This document shows, one piece after another, positions 15,793 through 23,816 of a stretch of 39,361 bases of DNA (the stretch's first letter is position 1; each line of letters starts with the position of its first letter). The notes beneath the pieces are model-generated. The model ran no database searches and was not told the DNA's origin. It worked only from the letters and a program-made list of their open reading frames with translations. Origin of the DNA: RGIG7450 sp045577655 (lineage in GTDB: Bacteria > Bacillota > Clostridia > RUG12999); the NCBI GenBank assembly GCA_045577655.1, contig JAZNIU010000055.1, positions 1 through 39,361 of the forward strand, written 5' to 3'. A program made the position numbers and the translations under genes.

Positions 15793-16575
15793 ATGAAAAT
15801 TGCGACCATTCAGATGAATATGAAATTTGGTGAGCCGGAAGAAAATTTCGCCCATGCCAAAGAGCTTGTGAAAAAAGCGGCAGAGCAGGGGGCAGAGGTT
15901 GTAGTGCTTCCGGAAACCTGGAACACAGGTTTTTTCCCGAAAGAAAGTCTTGCCACGTTAGCAGACAAAGATGGTAAAAAAACAAAAGAGGTTTTTTCTG
16001 GACTTGCAAAAGAGTATGGTATTTACATTGTCGCGGGAAGCGTGGCAACTGTAAAAAATGGCGATGTGTTTAATACATCATACACTTTTGACAAGACGGG
16101 TAAGCTGATAGGCGAATATGACAAAACTCATTTGTTCACACCTATGAATGAACATGGATATTTTAAAAAAGGTGACAGGATTACTACCTTTGAGATTGAA
16201 GGCAGAAAATGCGGAATAATTATTTGTTATGACATAAGATTTCCAGAGCTTACCCGCAGTATGACGGTAAAAGGGCTGGACATGCTTTTTGTAGTATCAC
16301 AGTGGCCGGCGGTCAGAACTGCTCATCTTAAAGCGTTGGTAAAGGCAAGAGCTATAGAAAATCAGATGTTTGTGGTTTGCTGCAACTCCTGTGGAAAAGC
16401 AGGGGAAACAGTTTTTGGGGGAAATTCAACTTCCTGCGACCCTTGGGGTGAGGTCATTGCAAGTGCAGGCCCAGAGGAAGAAATCATCTTCACCGACGCC
16501 GATTTTTCAATAACAAAAAATATCAGAGAAACAATAAACGTTTTTGCCGACAGGAGAGACGAGCTATATTTTTAA
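15793..16575 (+). CDS. carbon-nitrogen hydrolase, omega-amidase-like
   Basis: A 260-aa nitrilase-superfamily amidase with the full catalytic set: Glu41 (VVLPETW), Lys111 (YDKTHLF) and nucleophile Cys145 (IIICYDIRFPEL). The motif DKTHLF and the size match the omega-amidase/MtnU branch, which deaminates 2-oxosuccinamate or 2-oxoglutaramate, products of glutamine- or asparagine-dependent transamination. That would suit an operon that interconverts 2-oxo acids and amino acids, but the substrate is inferred. It starts 10 bp after the acyl-CoA synthetase gene. No secretion signal. Confidence 0.88.
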   Translation: MKIATIQMNMKFGEPEENFAHAKELVKKAAEQGAEVVVLPETWNTGFFPKESLATLADKDGKKTKEVFSGLAKEYGIYIVAGSVATVKNGDVFNTSYTFDKTGKLIGEYDKTHLFTPMNEHGYFKKGDRITTFEIEGRKCGIIICYDIRFPELTRSMTVKGLDMLFVVSQWPAVRTAHLKALVKARAIENQMFVVCCNSCGKAGETVFGGNSTSCDPWGEVIASAGPEEEIIFTDADFSITKNIRETINVFADRRDELYF

Positions 16576-16603
16576 AAGCTTTATGCTATTGAAACAGGAA
16601 AGG

Positions 16604-16622
16604 CTGAGAGGCTATTTCTCAG
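16604..16622 (+). promoter_or_regulatory. hairpin overlapping the ribosome site of the ATPase gene
   Basis: CTGAGA (16604-16609) pairs with TCTCAG (16617-16622), whose last bases are part of the only close Shine-Dalgarno (CAGGA) before ATG 16632. It could damp translation of the ATPase relative to its neighbours. No T-run follows, so it is not a terminator. Confidence 0.4.
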
Positions 16623-16631
16623 GATAAAAAA

Positions 16632-17288
16632 ATGAAACGGATAACTATTTTTTGCGGTCATTATGGCAGCGGAAAAACAAATATTGCAGTAAATTATGCA
16701 ATAAGTTTAAGAAAAAAAGCAAATGAGGTTTGCCTTGCAGACCTTGATATTGTAAATCCATACTTTCGCAGCAAGGACAGTAAAGCCCTTCTTGAAAGAG
16801 AGTCGGTTAAACTCATTTCTTCCGACTTTGCAAATACTAACGTGGACATTCCGGCTCTACCCTCGCAGATGTATGCCATTACCGACAATAAAAACACTTT
16901 TGCTGTATTGGACATTGGTGGTGACGACAGAGGCGCACTTGCGCTGGGCAGACTTTCGGACAAAATAAAAGAGGAAAACGATTACATAAATCTTATGGTA
17001 ATCAACAAATACCGTCCTCTTTCGGACACGCCTGAAAAAACGCTGGAAATTATGCGGGAGATAGAAGCTGCAAGCAGGCTGCCGTTTGACGGAATTGTGA
17101 ACAACTCAAATCTTGGAGAATTCACTGACGAAAAGACAGTACTTGATTCGTTTGAATATGCAAACAAGGTTTCAAGGCTTTCGGGGCTTCCAATAATAAT
17201 GACAACTGCTGAAATTAAGCTTTGCGAAAAGCTTTCAGGGAAAGTGGAGAATCTATTTCCACTAAAACTTCAAAGTAAAATTATATAA
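16632..17288 (+). CDS. MinD/ParA-like P-loop ATPase of the oxidoreductase operon
   Basis: A 218-aa soluble P-loop NTPase. The Walker A motif is CGHYGSGKTN (residues 8-17), followed by LADLDIVNPYFRS and AVLDIGGDDRG, the switch and Walker B regions of the MinD/ParA/CooC class. It is shorter than true MinD and has no membrane-targeting helix. No DNA-binding partner is nearby, so plasmid or chromosome partition is not indicated. It stands directly before the ferredoxin subunit of the 2-oxoacid oxidoreductase. A role in inserting metal clusters or in partner assembly, as known for related ATPases (CooC, Mrp), is possible but inferred. Confidence 0.75.
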   Translation: MKRITIFCGHYGSGKTNIAVNYAISLRKKANEVCLADLDIVNPYFRSKDSKALLERESVKLISSDFANTNVDIPALPSQMYAITDNKNTFAVLDIGGDDRGALALGRLSDKIKEENDYINLMVINKYRPLSDTPEKTLEIMREIEAASRLPFDGIVNNSNLGEFTDEKTVLDSFEYANKVSRLSGLPIIMTTAEIKLCEKLSGKVENLFPLKLQSKII

Positions 17289-17305
17289 TCTGGTAGGAGG
17301 TTTTT

Positions 17306-17512
17306 ATGGCTAAGTTAACATTTAAAACAGATTTATGCAAGGGTTGCGGTCTTTGCGTCGATGCTTGCCCAAAGGGCGTGCTGGTGCTTGCAGAAGATAA
17401 AATAAATAAAAAGGGGCATCATCCTGCAGAAGCTGCCGACATGGAAAAATGTATCGGTTGCGCTTTTTGTGCCACCATGTGTCCCGATTGCATAATCAAA
17501 GTGGAAAGGTGA
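17306..17512 (+). CDS. vorD: 2-oxoacid:ferredoxin oxidoreductase delta subunit (2x[4Fe-4S])
   Basis: A 68-aa ferredoxin-like protein with two CxxCxxCxxxCP cluster motifs: CKGCGLCVDACP and CIGCAFCATMCPD. It carries electrons between the thiamine-diphosphate centre of the oxidoreductase and external ferredoxin. It is the first of four consecutive subunit genes in the order delta-alpha-beta-gamma seen in VOR/KOR operons. A TAGGAGG site precedes the ATG, and the stop is nine bases before the alpha-subunit ATG. Confidence 0.9.
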   Translation: MAKLTFKTDLCKGCGLCVDACPKGVLVLAEDKINKKGHHPAEAADMEKCIGCAFCATMCPDCIIKVER

Positions 17513-17521
17513 GTGGAAAAA

Positions 17522-18589
17522 ATGGCTGATAAAGTTTTGATGAAAGGCAACGAGGCTATTGCAGAAGCTGCAATTATTGCAGGTTGCCGTCATTATTTCG
17601 GATATCCTATAACTCCGCAGACGGAAATTGCCGCATATATGGCGAAAAAAATGCCTAAAATCGGCGGAACTTTTCTTCAGGCGGAAAGTGAAATAGCGGC
17701 GATAAATATGGTGTATGGTGTTGCTGCAACAGGCAAGAGGGTTATGACATCCTCTTCCAGCCCCGGAATTTCCTTAAAAAGCGAAGGACTTTCCTATATT
17801 GCGGGGGCAGATCTTCCTGCACTTGTTATAAACGTTCAGAGAGGCGGTCCCGGTCTTGGCGGAATTCAGCCCTCCCAGTCTGACTATTTTCAGGCTACAA
17901 AAGGCGGAGCACACGGCGACTTTCATATGATAGTCCTGGCTCCGAGTTCTGTTCAGGAAATGGCAGAGCTTACAGTTAAAGGGTTTGAACTTGCAGATAA
18001 ATACCGTATGACATCCATGATACTTGCAGACGGAACAATGGGTCAGATGATGGAACCCGTTTCGCTGGATTTTGATGTTAAACCATCTCCTGAAAAACCG
18101 TGGGCAGTTACAGGAACAGATATGAAAAGAGAGCATAACATAATAAACTCTTTATATCTCAAACCTGAAGAGCTGGAGCGCACCAATTTTGAGAGATATG
18201 AAAGATATGAAAAAATAAAAGAAAATGAAGCAATGTTCGAAGAGTATCTGATGGAAGATGCCGAAATCTGTGTTGTTGCTTTCGGTATTGCGGCAAGAGT
18301 ATCCAAAAATGCTGTTAACGAAGCAAGAAAACAGGGAATAAAAGTTGGTATGATTCGTCCCATAACTCTCTGGCCTTTCCCTGAAAAGCCTTTCAAACAG
18401 GCGGCAGATAAAGTGAAATCATTTATTTCTGTTGAACTTTCTATGGGTCAGATGATAGACGATATTAAGCTTGCAACAGAGTGCAAAGCTCCTGTTACTC
18501 TTTGTAACAGAGTGGGCGGTATGATCCCCACTCCCGAACAGGTGCTTGAATCCATTGTGGAAGCAGCAAAAAACGGAGGTGACAAGTAA
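17522..18589 (+). CDS. vorB: 2-oxoacid:ferredoxin oxidoreductase alpha subunit (VorB-type)
   Basis: A 355-aa subunit binding the pyrimidine side of thiamine diphosphate. Typical features are GNEAIAEAAIIAGCRHYFGYPITPQ-type sequence at the N-terminus, a SEIAAINMVYGVAATGKR segment and VNVQRGGPGLGGIQPSQSDY, followed by a C-terminal transketolase-like domain (VGMIRPITLWPFPEKP). The family converts 2-oxoacid, CoA and ferredoxin to acyl-CoA, CO2 and reduced ferredoxin, reversibly. VorB-like and KorA-like proteins are hard to separate by eye; the VOR call leans on the T-box specifier and general sequence style. ATG 17522 is preferred to an in-frame GTG at 17513 because AGGTGAG lies at the right distance. 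Confidence 0.88.
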   Translation: MADKVLMKGNEAIAEAAIIAGCRHYFGYPITPQTEIAAYMAKKMPKIGGTFLQAESEIAAINMVYGVAATGKRVMTSSSSPGISLKSEGLSYIAGADLPALVINVQRGGPGLGGIQPSQSDYFQATKGGAHGDFHMIVLAPSSVQEMAELTVKGFELADKYRMTSMILADGTMGQMMEPVSLDFDVKPSPEKPWAVTGTDMKREHNIINSLYLKPEELERTNFERYERYEKIKENEAMFEEYLMEDAEICVVAFGIAARVSKNAVNEARKQGIKVGMIRPITLWPFPEKPFKQAADKVKSFISVELSMGQMIDDIKLATECKAPVTLCNRVGGMIPTPEQVLESIVEAAKNGGDK

Positions 18590-19329
18590 TGGTAGTATTT
18601 GATAAACCAAAATCTTTGGCAGATGTGCCATTGCACTACTGTCCGGGCTGTACACACGGCATTGTCCACAGACTTGTTGCAGAAGCAATTGACGAGCTCG
18701 GAATTGAAGGCAGAACAATAGGCGTTGCACCGGTTGGATGTTCTGTTATGGCATACGACTATTTTAATTGTGATATGATAGAAGCGGCACACGGACGTGC
18801 ACCGGCTGTTGCTACAGGCGTTAAACGTTCCGATGCAAACAATATTGTTTTTACATATCAGGGAGACGGCGACCTTGCATCTATCGGTATGGCAGAAACT
18901 GTTCATTCGGCTGCCAGAAACGAAAATATAACTGTTATTTTCATAAATAATGCAATTTATGGTATGACAGGCGGACAGATGGCACCAACATCTCTTCCCG
19001 GTCAGGTTACACAGACATCACCCTACGGACGTGATGTTAATGCCTGCGGATATCCCATCAAGATTTGTGAAATGCTGTCCCAGCTTGACGGTCCCGAATA
19101 TTTAGAGCGTGTTGCCGTTAACAATGTTAAAAATGTTAATAAAGCAAAAAAAGCTATTAAAAAAGCTTTTGAAAACCAGATAAACGGCAAAGGGTTTTCT
19201 CTTGTTGAAGTAATTTCAAGTTGCCCGACAAACTGGGGTATGACTCCTAAAAAGGCGCTTGAATGGATAGACGAAAAAATGATTCCTTATTATCCGCTTG
19301 GGGTATATAAGGACAGATCAGCAGAGTAA
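18589..19329 (+). CDS. vorA: 2-oxoacid:ferredoxin oxidoreductase beta subunit (VorA-type)
   Basis: A 246-aa thiamine-diphosphate-binding subunit. HYCPGCTHGIVHRLVAEAI at the N-terminus, the GDGDLASIG motif and NNAIYGMTGGQMAPTS (the GDG-x-NN cofactor signature) are all present. Unlike pyruvate oxidoreductases it has few cluster cysteines, fitting the four-subunit VOR/KOR type that keeps its clusters in the delta subunit. The ATG overlaps the alpha stop by one base (TAATG), so translation is coupled. Confidence 0.9.
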   Translation: MVVFDKPKSLADVPLHYCPGCTHGIVHRLVAEAIDELGIEGRTIGVAPVGCSVMAYDYFNCDMIEAAHGRAPAVATGVKRSDANNIVFTYQGDGDLASIGMAETVHSAARNENITVIFINNAIYGMTGGQMAPTSLPGQVTQTSPYGRDVNACGYPIKICEMLSQLDGPEYLERVAVNNVKNVNKAKKAIKKAFENQINGKGFSLVEVISSCPTNWGMTPKKALEWIDEKMIPYYPLGVYKDRSAE

Positions 19330-19342
19330 GGGGGTAACGAGG

Positions 19343-19882
19343 TTGAGCACAAAACAGTATTTAATTGCAGGATTTGGCGGACAGGGCATACTTTTTGCAG
19401 GAAAATTCCTTGCGTACAAGGCACTGACTGCCGGTCAAAATGTTAGCTGGCTTCCTTCTTACGGTCCCGAAATGCGCGGCGGAACAGCAAGCTGCAGTGT
19501 CATCACAAGTGACGGTCAGGTAGGTTCTCCGATAGTTTCAAAACCAGATGTTTTAATTGCTATGAACCTGCCATCGCTTGACAAATATGAAGACACTGTT
19601 GCAGAGGGCGGAACAATATATGTAGATTCCACTCTGATAGAAAGAAAAGTCAAAAGGGAAGATGTTACAGTACATTATATCCCTGCAACAAAACTTGCGT
19701 CGGATAACAAATTCCCCACTCTTGCAAATATGATTATTATGGGCAAGGTTCTTTATGAAAACGGAGAATTTAATTCTGACGAGGAAATAACGGCTGCACT
19801 TAAAAAGGTTATTTCAGCAAAACACAGTGATATGCTGGATGTGAACCTTTGTGCAATGCGTCTAGGACGCGACTATAAATAA
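19343..19882 (+). CDS. vorC: 2-oxoacid:ferredoxin oxidoreductase gamma subunit
   Basis: A 179-aa gamma subunit with the signature LIAGFGGQGILFAGKFLA and SYGPEMRGGTASCSVITSD, which helps to bind CoA/2-oxoacid. The reading frame is open further upstream, but AAGGGGG at 19328-19334 is correctly placed for a TTG start at 19343 (LSTKQYLIAGFGG), giving the family's normal N-terminus. Use of TTG may lower expression relative to the other subunits. It is last of the four oxidoreductase genes and is followed, with no terminator, by the PLP-enzyme gene. Confidence 0.88.
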   Translation: MSTKQYLIAGFGGQGILFAGKFLAYKALTAGQNVSWLPSYGPEMRGGTASCSVITSDGQVGSPIVSKPDVLIAMNLPSLDKYEDTVAEGGTIYVDSTLIERKVKREDVTVHYIPATKLASDNKFPTLANMIIMGKVLYENGEFNSDEEITAALKKVISAKHSDMLDVNLCAMRLGRDYK

Positions 19883-19909
19883 AAATCGCAGACACAGGGA
19901 GTGATTGTT

Positions 19910-21193
19910 ATGAAAAACAAAAGAATGGAAACAAGGTGCGTTCAGGGTGGATACCGTCCGGGAAACGGCGAACCAAGGGAAATTCCCATATACCAGAGCA
20001 CAACATTCAAATATGATACAAGCGAGGATATGGGCAAACTTTTCGACCTTGAAGCAAGCGGCTATTTTTACACACGTTTGCAGAATCCCACAAACGATTA
20101 TGTTGCTGCAAAAATATGCGAGCTTGAAGGAGGTAGTGCAGCAATGCTGACCTCTTCCGGTCAGGCAGCGTCCTTTTATGCGGTGTTCAACATTGCATCC
20201 TGCGGCGACCATATTGTTGCATCTTCGGCTTTGTACGGCGGAACATACAACCTTTTTGCAGTTACAATGAAAAAAATGGGAATAGAATTCACATTCATTT
20301 CTCCCGATTGCACCAAGGAAGAGCTTGACGCTGCCTTCCGTCCCAACACAAAAGCGGTTTTCGGAGAAACAATTGCAAACCCTGCACTTACAGTTCTTGA
20401 TATAGAAAAATTTGCAAATGCGGCTCATGCTCACGGAGTGCCACTCATAATCGACAACACATTTGCAACACCGGTTAACTGCAGACCTTTCGAGTGGGGA
20501 GCAGACATTGTTACTCATTCCACAACAAAATATATGGACGGTCACGGTGCGGCAGTAGGCGGATGTATTGTAGATTCCGGAAAATTTGACTGGATGGCAC
20601 ATGCCGACAAATTCCCCGGTCTTTGCACACCTGATGACAGTTATCACGGCATAACCTATGCTGAAAAATTCGGCAAAGAGGGTGCATTTATCACAAAGGC
20701 AACAGCACAGCTTATGAGAGATTTTGGTGCTATTCAGGCTCCACAGAATGCATTTTTGTTAAACCTTGGGCTTGAAAGCCTGCACGTAAGAATGAAACGA
20801 CACTGTGAAAATGCACAGGCTGTTGCAGAATTTCTTGAAAATGACCCAAGAATTTCCTGGGTAACATATCCGGGACTTAAATCGGACAAATATTATGACC
20901 TGGCACAGAAATATCTGCCAAACGGTAGCTGCGGCGTTGTAAGCTTTGGTGTGAAAGGCGGAAGAAAAAAAGCGGAAGCATTTATGAAAGAGCTTAAAAT
21001 TGCTGCAATCGAAACACACGTTGCCGATGCAAGAACATGTTGTTTACATCCTGCAAGTGCAACACACAGACAGATGAACGATGATGAGCTTGCTGCAGCA
21101 GGTGTTTCACCTGATTTGGTTCGTTTTTCTTGCGGACTTGAAAACAGCCTTGATCTTATTGAAGACATAAAACAGGCGCTTGATAAAATTTAA
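19910..21193 (+). CDS. Cys/Met-metabolism PLP enzyme, O-acetylhomoserine sulfhydrylase-like
   Basis: A 427-aa fold-type I PLP enzyme of the cystathionine gamma-synthase family. Motifs: YTRLQNPTNDYVAAKICELEGG, the phosphate-binding SSGQAASFY, DNTFATP with the ring-stacking Asp, and the Schiff-base lysine in VTHSTTKYMDGHG. The long central insert (FPGLCTPDDSYHG) and total length match O-acetylhomoserine aminocarboxypropyltransferase (MetY). Methionine gamma-lyase, about 400 aa, is the alternative. The ATG at 19910 follows GGGAGTG. It ends the T-box operon. If it were a lyase, its 2-oxobutyrate product would be an oxidoreductase substrate; if MetY, its link to valine control is unclear. Confidence 0.82.
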   Translation: MKNKRMETRCVQGGYRPGNGEPREIPIYQSTTFKYDTSEDMGKLFDLEASGYFYTRLQNPTNDYVAAKICELEGGSAAMLTSSGQAASFYAVFNIASCGDHIVASSALYGGTYNLFAVTMKKMGIEFTFISPDCTKEELDAAFRPNTKAVFGETIANPALTVLDIEKFANAAHAHGVPLIIDNTFATPVNCRPFEWGADIVTHSTTKYMDGHGAAVGGCIVDSGKFDWMAHADKFPGLCTPDDSYHGITYAEKFGKEGAFITKATAQLMRDFGAIQAPQNAFLLNLGLESLHVRMKRHCENAQAVAEFLENDPRISWVTYPGLKSDKYYDLAQKYLPNGSCGVVSFGVKGGRKKAEAFMKELKIAAIETHVADARTCCLHPASATHRQMNDDELAAAGVSPDLVRFSCGLENSLDLIEDIKQALDKI

Positions 21194-21200
21194 TAATAAC

Positions 21201-21236
21201 AAAAGGATTAGTTGTCGAAGACAACTAATCCTTTTT
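21201..21236. terminator. bidirectional terminator between T-box operon and spoIIIA operon
   Basis: AAAGGATTAGTTGTC pairs perfectly with GACAACTAATCCTTT around GAA, with T5 after it and A4 before it. It serves both convergent operons. Confidence 0.92.
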
Positions 21237-21238
21237 CT

Positions 21239-21775
21239 TCATTTTACTTTGCTTATTTTTATGTTCTCTGCAGAAATGCCCGAGTTGGAGGTTATAACAT
21301 CTGTTACTTTTGTAACAATGTCATCGGTTATTTCCTTGTCACAATCGAGAGTTACAACGGCATTTCCGTCATTTATGTAGACCACCGCAGACCCAAGTCC
21401 TTTTGTATTTAAAATTCCCTCGCAAATACCCTCGTTTTCCATGTCGTCAGCCATTTTTGCAAGTTGCTCTGTGGCTGATTTTTTTGATTCTGCGTCTGCG
21501 GAGGGATTGTTTATAATTTCGCGGAGAAGCTCTATCGCTTTGTTTCTTGCATTTGTTTTTGTCTGGGTAGCACTTTTTGTTTTGTTTTCCGCAGGGGCAT
21601 TTACCATTTTTGCTTCACCCAGATATTCGGTAGTATCGTCGTTTTTTTCCGAACCTGTCTGAACATCTGTCGCCCCCGGCTGATATGCCCAGTTTATGTA
21701 GCCCGCTGCTAAAATCATGCAGAAAATAATTGTTACTATTACTTGTTTTCTTTTAAAAACCACCATATTTTTCAA
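21239..21775 (-). CDS. spoIIIAH: stage III sporulation protein AH
   Basis: A 178-aa mother-cell protein that spans the outer forespore membrane and, through its extracellular domain, binds forespore SpoIIQ in the channel between the two cells. One hydrophobic segment lies at about residues 11-30 (QVIVTIIFCMILAAGYINWAY), followed by a low-complexity linker. A C-terminal ring-building domain runs from about 85 to 178 with the pattern GLGSAVVYINDGNAVVTLDC. It is the eighth and last gene of the spoIIIA operon, and its stop is almost adjacent to the shared terminator. Confidence 0.93.
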   Translation of the reverse strand: MKNMVVFKRKQVIVTIIFCMILAAGYINWAYQPGATDVQTGSEKNDDTTEYLGEAKMVNAPAENKTKSATQTKTNARNKAIELLREIINNPSADAESKKSATEQLAKMADDMENEGICEGILNTKGLGSAVVYINDGNAVVTLDCDKEITDDIVTKVTDVITSNSGISAENIKISKVK

Positions 21776-21784
21776 ACCTTTCTT

Positions 21785-22270
21785 TTAATTGTTGCCCGAA
21801 AGAACTGCTATTCTGTGGGGCATTATTGCAAGGGAGGCTTCCACTGCAAGAGAAAGATTTTCCCTGACCGACAAATCAGAGGCTCCTTCCGATACAACGA
21901 TAATGCCTTTGACCTTGGGTGTGAACATTTTTTCTATTACAGGATTTGAGTTTGACCCCGACCCCTCCATTACGGTTGTTTGCTCCGACTGTGTTTCCGA
22001 CTCACGCGAAACTTCTTTTTTGTCTTTCGCATAGTCGGTCGAACCAAAATCTTCAAGCGAGACAAAAACAGAAACTTTCCCGGCACCGCTAACCTTGGAA
22101 AGCACCCTTTCAAGTCGTGTTTCAAGCGCAAGTGCAGGGTCTGCAGTTTTCTCCTCCTGCGGCGAGGAGTCGGGGGCAGAGTCAAACATCAAAAGCAAAA
22201 TTACGGCGCATATTATCACTATAAAAACAGGAAAAAATTTTTTATCTGTTAAAATGGTTTTTATATTCAT
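21785..22270 (-). CDS. spoIIIAG: stage III sporulation protein AG
   Basis: A 161-aa single-pass membrane protein. Residues about 13-28 (FFPVFIVIICAVILLLMF) are the helix. The C-terminal domain carries the SpoIIIAG pattern LERVLSKVSGAGKVSVFVSLE and VKGIIVVSEGASDLSVRENL, a ring-building motif; in B. subtilis it forms a large ring in the feeding-tube channel. It shows a proline- and serine-rich linker of ordinary length. Nine bases separate it from spoIIIAH. Confidence 0.93.
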   Translation of the reverse strand: MNIKTILTDKKFFPVFIVIICAVILLLMFDSAPDSSPQEEKTADPALALETRLERVLSKVSGAGKVSVFVSLEDFGSTDYAKDKKEVSRESETQSEQTTVMEGSGSNSNPVIEKMFTPKVKGIIVVSEGASDLSVRENLSLAVEASLAIMPHRIAVLSGNN

Positions 22271-22273
22271 ATA

Positions 22274-22708
22274 TTACTCCACTACAGTGAAAATTTCCGG
22301 AGGGACTCCCAAAGAATTTGCGGCTGATAAAACTGCAGCATCCTCCCATTTGCTGATATTTATGGATAGGATATTTCCGTCACTGTCAAAAACAACCTCC
22401 GAAGAGACATTGCCCAAAAATGCTTTTTCGACAATCTCCGACACTTTGTCCGATATTACTTTGCGCGTAAGCTCGTTTAAAGAAGATGTGTCGCTGTTAT
22501 ATAAATTATATGATGTGGTTTCGGGAAATATGTCTTCGGTCAAAAAGTCTCCTTTTATTAGGGGAGAGAGAATAAGAATTGCCATAACTATACCGCAGAC
22601 AAACCGGACAGTTCTTTTTGTTGGTGTTTCGGGCAGAAAAGAGTGAATGAGCGATGCTATAAAACTGAAAGCAGCAAGACCAAGAATATAGTTTTTTATT
22701 GTTTCCAT
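22274..22708 (-). CDS. spoIIIAF: stage III sporulation protein AF
   Basis: A 144-aa protein with two N-terminal transmembrane helices (about residues 6-24 and 33-50, GIVMAILILSPLIKGDF) and a C-terminal soluble domain (about 85-144) of the ring-building type. It is a little shorter than the B. subtilis protein. It lies three bases from spoIIIAG and spoIIIAE in the operon. Assignment rests on operon position together with the helix and domain pattern. Confidence 0.9.
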   Translation of the reverse strand: METIKNYILGLAAFSFIASLIHSFLPETPTKRTVRFVCGIVMAILILSPLIKGDFLTEDIFPETTSYNLYNSDTSSLNELTRKVISDKVSEIVEKAFLGNVSSEVVFDSDGNILSINISKWEDAAVLSAANSLGVPPEIFTVVE

Positions 22709-22711
22709 ACG

Positions 22712-23815
22712 CTACACCGCCGAAACAATTCCCGCACAAATGATAAACATAACCGAAGTGAAAATTACCATGGCAAGAATTATAACTATTGAAGAAGTGA
22801 ATTCGTCAAGAGCTGAGGAAAGTCTGCCGTCCGAAATGGGAGTGATAATTGCAGAAGTGAATTTGTATACAAGGATAATTGCAACAAGCTTTGCTATGGG
22901 AGCAAGGCAGATATATAAAATCGCAATAACCGAAGCACCTCCCGCTGCACCTTTTACAAGTCTTCCGCAAGCAATTATACTTTCCATTGTTTCAGACAAA
23001 ACGCCGCCAACAATAGGCACAAAATTTCCCGCTGCATATTTAACGGTTCTGCCTGCCACATTGTCAAGGTTTACGGCAGCAAAACTTCTGGTGCTTAAAA
23101 TTGTTGTAAATATTGTGGTTATTATTCCAAGACCCCACAGGGAAGCTTTTTTCAGTGCCGAAGAAAAGCCCACAAGACTGCGGTCGCTGCCTAAAACGCT
23201 GACGCCGCTTATAAGGGCACTCATTGTGCTTACCGGAAACAAAACGCCTGTAATAACCGTAACAGTTGAAGAAATGGCAACAACAGACCCGCAGATTAAA
23301 GCGGTTCGCGCAATGCCGCCAGAAGCAGTGATAAGTGTGCCAAGAACCGGTATGGCAGCTTTCATAAAGAAATTCATCTGGTCTATGGAATCCTGCGCTA
23401 TTTCGCAGGCGGAGCGAAAGCTTGAAACTCCGAGCATAAAAATTATCATATAACACACATAAAACGAGGGGTCAAAGCTGTCGTCCGGTTTGGCGGAAAC
23501 ATTTGTAATGACATTTAAAAGGACAACTATAATTATAATGCAAAGGCACAGAGAAATACTTTCCTTAAGCTCAGCCAAAAGATTTTTGAAAAACGACCCC
23601 GTCACATTTTGTTCGGACGGGACATTGCCTGTCAGAATATCCTCAGCTAGAGAAGAGAAATTTATTTCGTCGTTTATGTAAATTTTGTCTGCACCCGAAA
23701 GCCTTAGCTGCTCTTTTGCAAGGTCTGCACCAAAAGAGGCAAAAGAGGGAAAGGAAATGGTGATTAAACTTAAGAGTAAAACAAAAAGTTTCATAAAAAT
23801 TTTGCCTTTCTCCAA
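22712..23815 (-). CDS. spoIIIAE: stage III sporulation protein AE
   Basis: A 367-aa polytopic membrane protein with a probable signal peptide (MKLFVLLLSLITISFPSFAS region) and several hydrophobic helices after residue 90. Motifs such as GSDRSLVGFSSALKK and GGVLSETMESIIACGRLVKGAAG are characteristic of SpoIIIAE. It is a core membrane component of the mother-cell side of the SpoIIIA-SpoIIQ complex. A long open frame on the opposite strand (22740-23453) is only an echo of this gene. Confidence 0.94.
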   Translation of the reverse strand: MEKGKIFMKLFVLLLSLITISFPSFASFGADLAKEQLRLSGADKIYINDEINFSSLAEDILTGNVPSEQNVTGSFFKNLLAELKESISLCLCIIIIVVLLNVITNVSAKPDDSFDPSFYVCYMIIFMLGVSSFRSACEIAQDSIDQMNFFMKAAIPVLGTLITASGGIARTALICGSVVAISSTVTVITGVLFPVSTMSALISGVSVLGSDRSLVGFSSALKKASLWGLGIITTIFTTILSTRSFAAVNLDNVAGRTVKYAAGNFVPIVGGVLSETMESIIACGRLVKGAAGGASVIAILYICLAPIAKLVAIILVYKFTSAIITPISDGRLSSALDEFTSSIVIILAMVIFTSVMFIICAGIVSAV

Positions 23816-23816
23816 A

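Noticed and set aside
16632..17288. Partition ATPase marking a plasmid or integrated element
   Set aside because: No ParB or centromere-like repeats, and it is embedded in a metabolic operon.
19862..20647. 261-codon minus-strand open frame over the PLP enzyme
   Set aside because: Antisense echo with many Cys, and it overlaps the active-site coding region of the real gene.
22740..23453. 237-codon plus-strand open frame over spoIIIAE
   Set aside because: spoIIIAE is certain from its motifs and operon position; the opposite frame is compositional.
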